Below are positions 59,602-64,000 of a stretch of DNA of 64,000 bases, one piece after another. Both the position numbers and the translations under genes were made by a program. Position 1 is the first letter of the stretch. Each line of letters opens with the position of its first letter. The stretch comes from CAZGXI01 sp964529715 (GTDB lineage: Bacteria > Chloroflexota > Anaerolineae > Aggregatilineales > Ch27), in contig CAZGXI010000010.1 of the NCBI GenBank assembly GCA_964529715.1, positions 58,557-122,556 on the forward strand, read 5' to 3'. Below the pieces are notes generated by a model. It had not been told where the DNA came from and did not search any database. It saw only the letters and a list, made by a program, of their open reading frames with translations.

Positions 59602-61329
59602 CTAGTCGCAGGCCCCTTCTGCAACGCAGTGGATGGTGTTGATCACGTGCCATGCACCGCTCGCATTCCAGGGGCTGCCCTGCGTATACCAGTTATCCGG
59701 AGTTGGGAAGCCTACAAAGCGCCGCGTGTTCCACTCATACCACTGCGGGTTTGCAAACATCGCCAGGGCAGGCAGATTTTCCACAAACACCATCTGGAGC
59801 TGCTTGACGATCTCGATCTGCTCCTGGAGATCCGCCGTCTGGGTGAAGTCAGCCAGCAACTGGTCCGTCTCTTCGCTGGTCCAGCGCGACCAGGTCGTGC
59901 CATTCGCAACGAGACCGCTGGGTCCCTCGGTGATGAGGTCGCTGGACAGCATGTTACGGTAGAAGTCCCAGGGCGTGCGGCCATAGACAGCCCAGCCCAT
60001 CGCCATGTCGTAGTCGGCGTTCTGAATCGACGAGAACCAGGTGCCGAATTCCGGGGTTTCGAGCCGCGCGTCGAGACCGATTTCCTGCAAGCTCTGCGCG
60101 ACAAACTGCACCGAGTTGGTCCAATCGGTCCAGCCGTTGGGGTTAATGATGCTGAAACGGATTGGAGTGCCATCGGGCAGGGTGCGAACCCCGTCGGCAT
60201 TCCTGACGAATCCCGCCTCGTCGAGCAGTTCTTCGGCACGCGCTGGATTGTACTGGCCCAGACCGAGTTCCTCAGCACGGGCCAACGCTTCTGGATTCAT
60301 CCAGTTGCCATAGCGGCCAGGGTTGAGACCTGTGGCATTCACCGGGGCGCTGTAGCCGGGACCATAGACCACGTCGAGCAGCATCTCCCAGTCTACGGCC
60401 ATGCTGACGGCGTAGCGGAAGTTTACACTGTCGAAGGGCGCTTTAGTTGTGTTAAAATACAGGAAGTTGGGCGGGGAGCCTTCCGGCCAGAAGTAGTAGC
60501 CGAAGTGTTCAGGGTCTCTGGCTACAAACGTCTCGTTGATATCCGGGATAAAGTTCCCCGTCCAATCCACCTCGCCGCTAACCAGGGCAGCATTCACCGA
60601 GTCATTGCCGCTATAGGCCGGGTAGCTCGCGCAGTCCACATAGGGCAACGGTTGTCCATCCTCGCCCATCTGCCAGTAATAAGGGTTGCGGCAGACGACA
60701 AACACCGACTCGTTATATTCCCGCACTTCGGTCATCGGGCCGGTGGCGACCGGATTTTCGTTCAGGAATGCGACCGGGTCCTCGACATCGCGCCAGATGT
60801 GTTCTGGAACGACGCGAAGGGCGCCGAGGACGGTGTCGGCCTGGGTATAGACCTCTGTCAGATTGAAGGTGACGGTGTAATCGTCAACCTTTTCAACACT
60901 GGTAAACAACGGCAGAATGCCGTTGATGTCCAACGCCGGGAACTGCCGAATCAGTTCGACCGTGAACACCAGGTCGTCAGCGTTGAACGCTTCGCCGTCA
61001 CTCCAAAGGACACCCTCACGCAGAGTGAAGGTCAACTGCATCAGGTCTTCACTGTATTCGGCAGCCGTTGCCAGCACCCAGGTCGGCGCGCCACCATCGA
61101 CCGGGTTGAAGTCGATCAACGGTTCGTAGATTAGGCTGCGGGTAGGATCGAGTGGTTGAGCGGTAAAGGGATTGAAGTTGCGGGCGGTCCAGTTGCCGTC
61201 AGGGGACTCATTGATCACGACAGTGCCACCACGGGGAATGCTGCCCCCCTGGGCCGTCACAGGGCTGAGCGATCCGAGGACCATCAGCAAGGCTGTCAGG
61301 ACCAGCAGCAAACGCAGAGAACGGGACAT
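59602..61329 (-). CDS. ABC transporter substrate-binding protein, family 5
   Basis: A 575-residue secreted protein with a signal peptide (about 1-26, SLSPVTAQ at the end; no lipobox cysteine seen). The SBP_bac_5 layout is clear: YEPLIDFNP near the start, LTFTLREGVLWSDGEAFNADDL, and the DEAGFVRNADGVRTLPDG block. Family 5 proteins bind peptides, nickel or oligosaccharides; the LacI-type regulator beside it favours a sugar ligand, but this is inference. AAGGAGGAG lies directly before the ATG. Without a lipobox it may be soluble or anchored by other means. Confidence 0.92.
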   Translation of the reverse strand: MSRSLRLLLVLTALLMVLGSLSPVTAQGGSIPRGGTVVINESPDGNWTARNFNPFTAQPLDPTRSLIYEPLIDFNPVDGGAPTWVLATAAEYSEDLMQLTFTLREGVLWSDGEAFNADDLVFTVELIRQFPALDINGILPLFTSVEKVDDYTVTFNLTEVYTQADTVLGALRVVPEHIWRDVEDPVAFLNENPVATGPMTEVREYNESVFVVCRNPYYWQMGEDGQPLPYVDCASYPAYSGNDSVNAALVSGEVDWTGNFIPDINETFVARDPEHFGYYFWPEGSPPNFLYFNTTKAPFDSVNFRYAVSMAVDWEMLLDVVYGPGYSAPVNATGLNPGRYGNWMNPEALARAEELGLGQYNPARAEELLDEAGFVRNADGVRTLPDGTPIRFSIINPNGWTDWTNSVQFVAQSLQEIGLDARLETPEFGTWFSSIQNADYDMAMGWAVYGRTPWDFYRNMLSSDLITEGPSGLVANGTTWSRWTSEETDQLLADFTQTADLQEQIEIVKQLQMVFVENLPALAMFANPQWYEWNTRRFVGFPTPDNWYTQGSPWNASGAWHVINTIHCVAEGACD

Positions 61330-61405
61330 TTCACTCCTCCTTAGAGCTAGGCCAAGAAGTCTGAATAGCCGTCCTTGACGATGGGTCTATAAGCACCTCC
61401 TTTTG

Positions 61406-62443
61406 CTACACTGTGCTACTCGGCGACTGGCATGATTGACGGATAACTAACTGGGTTGTAAGCGTAATACGCTCACAAGGCAATCCCGGATGGGCAATGA
61501 GGTCGATCACTTTTCGGGCAGCGATACGCCCCATCTGTTCAAGGGGTTGCTGGACCGTTGTCAAAGCCGGATGCACATACGCGGCCTGGGGCACATCGTC
61601 GAAGCCCACAATCGACATATCCTGCGGGACCGATAAGCCGCGTTCCCACACGGCACGCAAGACGCCGAAGGCCATGAGATCGTTTGACGCAAAAATCGCC
61701 GTCGGTCGCTGGGACATGCCCAGGAACTTCCTGCCAGCCTCATATCCCTGTGGCTCCCAGAAATCTCCCTCGATAATGTAGCTGTCCATGATCGGGATGC
61801 CGTGATCCCGCAACGCGGCCTTATAGCCCTCAAGACGTTCAAGCGAACTGCTCAACGCCTTCAAGCCGGTAATAAAGCCGATGCGGCGATGCCCCAGTTC
61901 GATCAGATAACGGGTGGCATCATACGCCCCTTCCCAATTCGTGGATTGGATGGTCCAGCTTTCGTTAGTAGGGTCATTCTGGTCAACAATCACGTAGGGA
62001 AAGTGCTGCTCCCGCAGGGCATCAAGGTACGACGTCCGGGCAAGCGGGACCACCAGAATCAGACCGTCGGTCATGCCATTGGCAACAGCCCTGACATACT
62101 CCGCTTCGCGCCTGTTTTCCCGATGTGTTGTGTACAGAATCAGGTTAAGGTTCGCCCTGGCTAATTCGTCATCGATGCCAGACAAGATGGCATTGATATA
62201 GCTATTGTCAACGCCAGGCACGACCACGCCGATCATGTTTGAACGCCCACCGGCCAGGCTACGCGCCTGCACATTTGCCACGTAGCCCATGCGCTCGGCA
62301 GCCTCTAAGACACGCTGGCGAGTCGAAGCTCTTACATGCTCAAACCCATTGAGCACCCGCGAAACCGTGGAAACTGAAATTCCCAGCTCCTCAGCAATAT
62401 CGTAGATCGTGGCATTTTGACTTTTGCGGCGACTTGTACCCAT
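61406..62443 (-). CDS. LacI-family transcriptional regulator
   Basis: A 345-residue LacI protein. The helix-turn-helix and hinge read ATIYDIAEELGISVSTVSRVLNG (about 11-33) followed by RVLEAAERMGYVANVQARSL, and a periplasmic-binding-protein-like effector domain contains MIGVVVPGVDNSYINAIL, VDQNDP and IVGFDDVPQAAYVHPALTTVQQP. It should repress or activate carbohydrate-related genes in response to a sugar. The ATG at 62443 fits the family's N-terminus; the open frame extends further left without conservation. Three operator-like sites lie upstream, suggesting autoregulation; the uptake genes follow 76 nt after its stop. Confidence 0.92.
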   Translation of the reverse strand: MGTSRRKSQNATIYDIAEELGISVSTVSRVLNGFEHVRASTRQRVLEAAERMGYVANVQARSLAGGRSNMIGVVVPGVDNSYINAILSGIDDELARANLNLILYTTHRENRREAEYVRAVANGMTDGLILVVPLARTSYLDALREQHFPYVIVDQNDPTNESWTIQSTNWEGAYDATRYLIELGHRRIGFITGLKALSSSLERLEGYKAALRDHGIPIMDSYIIEGDFWEPQGYEAGRKFLGMSQRPTAIFASNDLMAFGVLRAVWERGLSVPQDMSIVGFDDVPQAAYVHPALTTVQQPLEQMGRIAARKVIDLIAHPGLPCERITLTTQLVIRQSCQSPSSTV

Positions 62444-62471
62444 TGAACCAAGCGTTCTGCATTCGGAGATT

Positions 62472-62487
62472 ATGCAATCGGTTGCAT
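62472..62487. promoter_or_regulatory. LacI-type operator-like site 1
   Basis: ATGCAATCGGTTGCAT is a near-perfect palindrome with central CG, the usual form of LacI-family operators, 29 bp before the LacI start. Confidence 0.65.
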
Positions 62488-62570
62488 ATATACTGACCAA
62501 GAAAGCCCTTGCTACAGGGCCAATCCCATCATTAGAACCGAACTTCTCGACGCAAAATGCCTGAGATGAT

Positions 62571-62586
62571 TTGCAAGCGGTTTCAT
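62571..62586. promoter_or_regulatory. LacI-type operator-like site 2
   Basis: TTGCAAGCGGTTTCAT shares GCAA.CGGTT.CAT and the following ATA with site 1. Confidence 0.55.
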
Positions 62587-62643
62587 ATACTGTAGCACAG
62601 AAAGGCAAGCGGTGTCAATCCGTTAGCATAAAGATATTCATCG

Positions 62644-62658
62644 TTGAAACCGCTGTAA
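62644..62658. promoter_or_regulatory. LacI-type operator-like site 3
   Basis: TTGAAACCGCTGTAA is an inverted, weaker version of site 2 (TGAAACCGCTTGCAA on its other strand). The rest of the 62444-62839 gap contains an inverted repeat CTGGCAGC/GCTGCCAG (62784-62791, 62816-62823) just past the dehydratase stop, and no gene. Confidence 0.4.
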
Positions 62659-62839
62659 ATTCCCGCCACCCGGCAGCGGGTCGCTGAAATGCCGCTAACC
62701 CGCTCCGGTGCTGCGTGTGGCGCGAGGAAATCCTTAACTCTAACTTAAGCTTTCAGCACTGCGCCGATTCTGCAATCATCTGTCTGGCAGCGTTGTTGAT
62801 TTCCTGCTGCCAGGCAAAGCCCACGAGGGAGATAGGGCG

Positions 62840-63787
62840 TCATCCCTGCAAAATCTGCACCATCGTCGTTGCATCGACGTTGCCGCCGCTGAGAATCACG
62901 CCCACACGCCCCGACGTGCGAACTACGCCGCTGAGCAGCGCCGCCACGCCGAGCGCGCCAGACGGTTCAACCACCAGCTTCATGCGGAAGAACAAGAACT
63001 GCACCGCCTCGATGATCGCTGCCTCGCTGACCGTCTGCATGTCATCGACATATTCAAGCACCAAGGGAAATGTTACCGCGCCCAGGGAGGGCGTGCGCGT
63101 GCCGTCGGCAATGGTGGGCGGATTGTGGACGGTGTGCAATGTCCGCGTTCTGAAGGAGCGTGTTGCATCGTCCGCCACTTCCGGCTCGATCCCGATCACA
63201 CGGCAGGCAGAACACATCCCTTTCGCCGCGATGGCCGACCCGCTCAGCAGCCCCCCCCCGCCACACGGCACCAGCAACACATCCAGCGGCCCGGCGTCTT
63301 CACACAGTTCGAGCGCGGCAGTCCCCTGCCCAGCTACAATACCCGGATGATCGTAAGGCGGCACCAGGGTGTAGCCGTGTTCAGCAGCCAGCCCTTCGGC
63401 GATCTCACGGCGGTCCTGTACCGCCGGATCGTAGGCGATCACCTGGGCGCCATAACCCTCTGTCGCCGCGCGTTTAATCGCGGGAGCGTTATCCGGCATG
63501 ACAACCACTGCCCGAACACCCAATATCCGGCAGGCAAGCGCCACCGCCTGGGCGTGATTCCCAGAGGAATAGGTGATTACACCACGTGCTTTTTCCGCTT
63601 CCGAGAGCCGGCTGATCACGTTGAATGCGCCGCGAAACTTGAACGCTCCGACGCGCTGGAAGTTTTCACACTTCAACAACACCTCTGCGCCGCAACGGTC
63701 GTTCAAAGCGCGCGAGGTCATCACCGGTGTGCGGTGGGCATATCCGCGCAGCCGTTGGGCCGCCGCCTGAATTTGATCGAAGAACAT
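62840..63787 (-). CDS. Threonine/serine dehydratase or racemase (PLP fold type II)
   Basis: A 315-residue enzyme. The PLP lysine 50 is in GAFKFRGAFN; the substrate loop SSGNHAQAVA and the phosphate-binding GGGGLLSG are intact, and a serine-type C-terminal SGGNVDA segment is present. There is no ACT-like regulatory domain, so it is the short catabolic form resembling TdcB or serine racemase rather than biosynthetic IlvA. The ATG at 63787 follows a GGGGGAAGGG tract; a TTG at 63805 would start inside a hairpin. It deaminates Thr/Ser to the keto acid or interconverts serine isomers; the sequence does not decide. Confidence 0.9.
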   Translation of the reverse strand: MFFDQIQAAAQRLRGYAHRTPVMTSRALNDRCGAEVLLKCENFQRVGAFKFRGAFNVISRLSEAEKARGVITYSSGNHAQAVALACRILGVRAVVVMPDNAPAIKRAATEGYGAQVIAYDPAVQDRREIAEGLAAEHGYTLVPPYDHPGIVAGQGTAALELCEDAGPLDVLLVPCGGGGLLSGSAIAAKGMCSACRVIGIEPEVADDATRSFRTRTLHTVHNPPTIADGTRTPSLGAVTFPLVLEYVDDMQTVSEAAIIEAVQFLFFRMKLVVEPSGALGVAALLSGVVRTSGRVGVILSGGNVDATTMVQILQG

Positions 63788-63802
63788 CCCTTCCCCCAGA
63801 CA

Positions 63803-63835
63803 CAATAGCCGCTCAAAGACATTGAGCGGCTATTG
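63803..63835. promoter_or_regulatory. Perfect hairpin in the dehydratase leader
   Basis: CAATAGCCGCTCAA and TTGAGCGGCTATTG (63803-63816, 63822-63835) form a perfect 14-bp stem with a 5-nt loop, directly upstream of the ribosome-binding tract. It may be an operator, an mRNA control element or the end of an upstream transcript; no T-tract follows. Confidence 0.55.
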
Positions 63836-63949
63836 TAACCCACTGTGCAAGTTCTCTTACGCCGCCTTTTTGCCCGTCTCCCCGGCTCCCTCTTCCTCAC
63901 ATCACAGCAAAGGAGGTCTCCGTTACCCCATAAGAATTGGCGGCGGGGA

Positions 63950-63969
63950 CTGTCGCCTTTAGGCGACAG
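63950..63969. repeat. Palindromic intergenic repeat near the window end
   Basis: CTGTCGCCT-TT-AGGCGACAG is a perfect 9-bp stem flanked by G-rich DNA, similar in form to the palindromes at 22843-22938. No gene is visible from 63836 to the end. Confidence 0.5.
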
Positions 63970-64000
63970 GGGAAGCCCCCTTGCCCCTTTCGCAACCTTG

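Noticed and set aside
59542..61134. A 530-codon plus-strand open frame opposite the substrate-binding protein gene
   Set aside because: It is antisense to a clear SBP_bac_5 gene with signal peptide and ribosome-binding site; long antisense frames are common in GC-rich DNA and it shows no motif.
61331..61396. A 21-residue leader peptide (GTG start) between lacI and the binding-protein gene
   Set aside because: The AAAGGAG tract abuts the GTG with no spacing, and the peptide VLIDPSSRTAIQTSWPSSKEE has no regulatory codon pattern.
63911..63935. Strong AAAGGAGGT ribosome-binding-like sequence near the right end
   Set aside because: No start codon lies at a usable distance and no open frame follows on the plus strand.

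Overview
This 64 kb window is GC-rich, gene-dense bacterial chromosome. The gene content points to Chloroflexota, probably an Anaerolineae-like lineage: membrane proteins of the DUF2298 (Chlor_Arch_YYY) and Agl23 types otherwise typical of Chloroflexi and Archaea, a short IF-2, CpXC and LarA genes, and short palindromic repeats in intergenic DNA. It is a draft assembly: ten Ns at 22031-22040 interrupt ribF. I see no prophage, CRISPR array, complete insertion sequence or rRNA.

Layout. 1-1674: end of an FtsW/RodA gene and a penicillin-binding-protein homologue whose three active-site motifs are all degenerate. 1738-5767 (minus): ROK kinase, GAF/PAS histidine kinase and CpXC protein. 5936-17706: housekeeping genes (mutS, FmdB-like, DUF1385, recJ, fmt, larA-like, metallophosphoesterase, mdh, two tandem histidine phosphatases). 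17877-21336 (plus): an ImmA/IrrE-like protein without its metal motif, a hypothetical protein, era, and a coiled-coil protein with an internal twin-arginine-like segment. 21483-29382 (minus): nusA-ylxR-infB-rbfA-nrnA-truB-ribF, with a MITE-like element and palindromic repeats between truB and ribF. 29576-31318: proS, preceded by a structured RNA with its own promoter and terminator. 31732-35793: EamA transporter, radical SAM protein, secreted alpha/beta hydrolase.

The most distinctive region is 36011-57108, about 21 kb of ten tightly packed minus-strand genes: a flippase-like LPG-synthase-type membrane protein, GT4 glycosyltransferase, methyltransferase, GT39 protein, a giant GT39-DUF2298 fusion, a stand-alone DUF2298 protein, a GT39-like protein lacking the acidic catalytic residues, an ECF sigma factor, a zinc-finger anti-sigma factor, and an Agl23-type protein fused to a six-bladed NHL propeller. 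Several junctions overlap by 4 bp. There is an extended -10 promoter at the head and an intrinsic terminator at the tail. The gene set suggests a surface glycosylation or surface-polymer system under envelope-stress-type control; that function is inferred.

57256-57327 is tRNA-Gly(CCC) with a consensus promoter. 57565-62443 (minus) is a peptide/oligosaccharide-type ABC uptake locus (two permeases, binding protein, LacI regulator) without an ATPase gene, with LacI-like operators upstream. A threonine/serine dehydratase with a hairpin leader closes the window.
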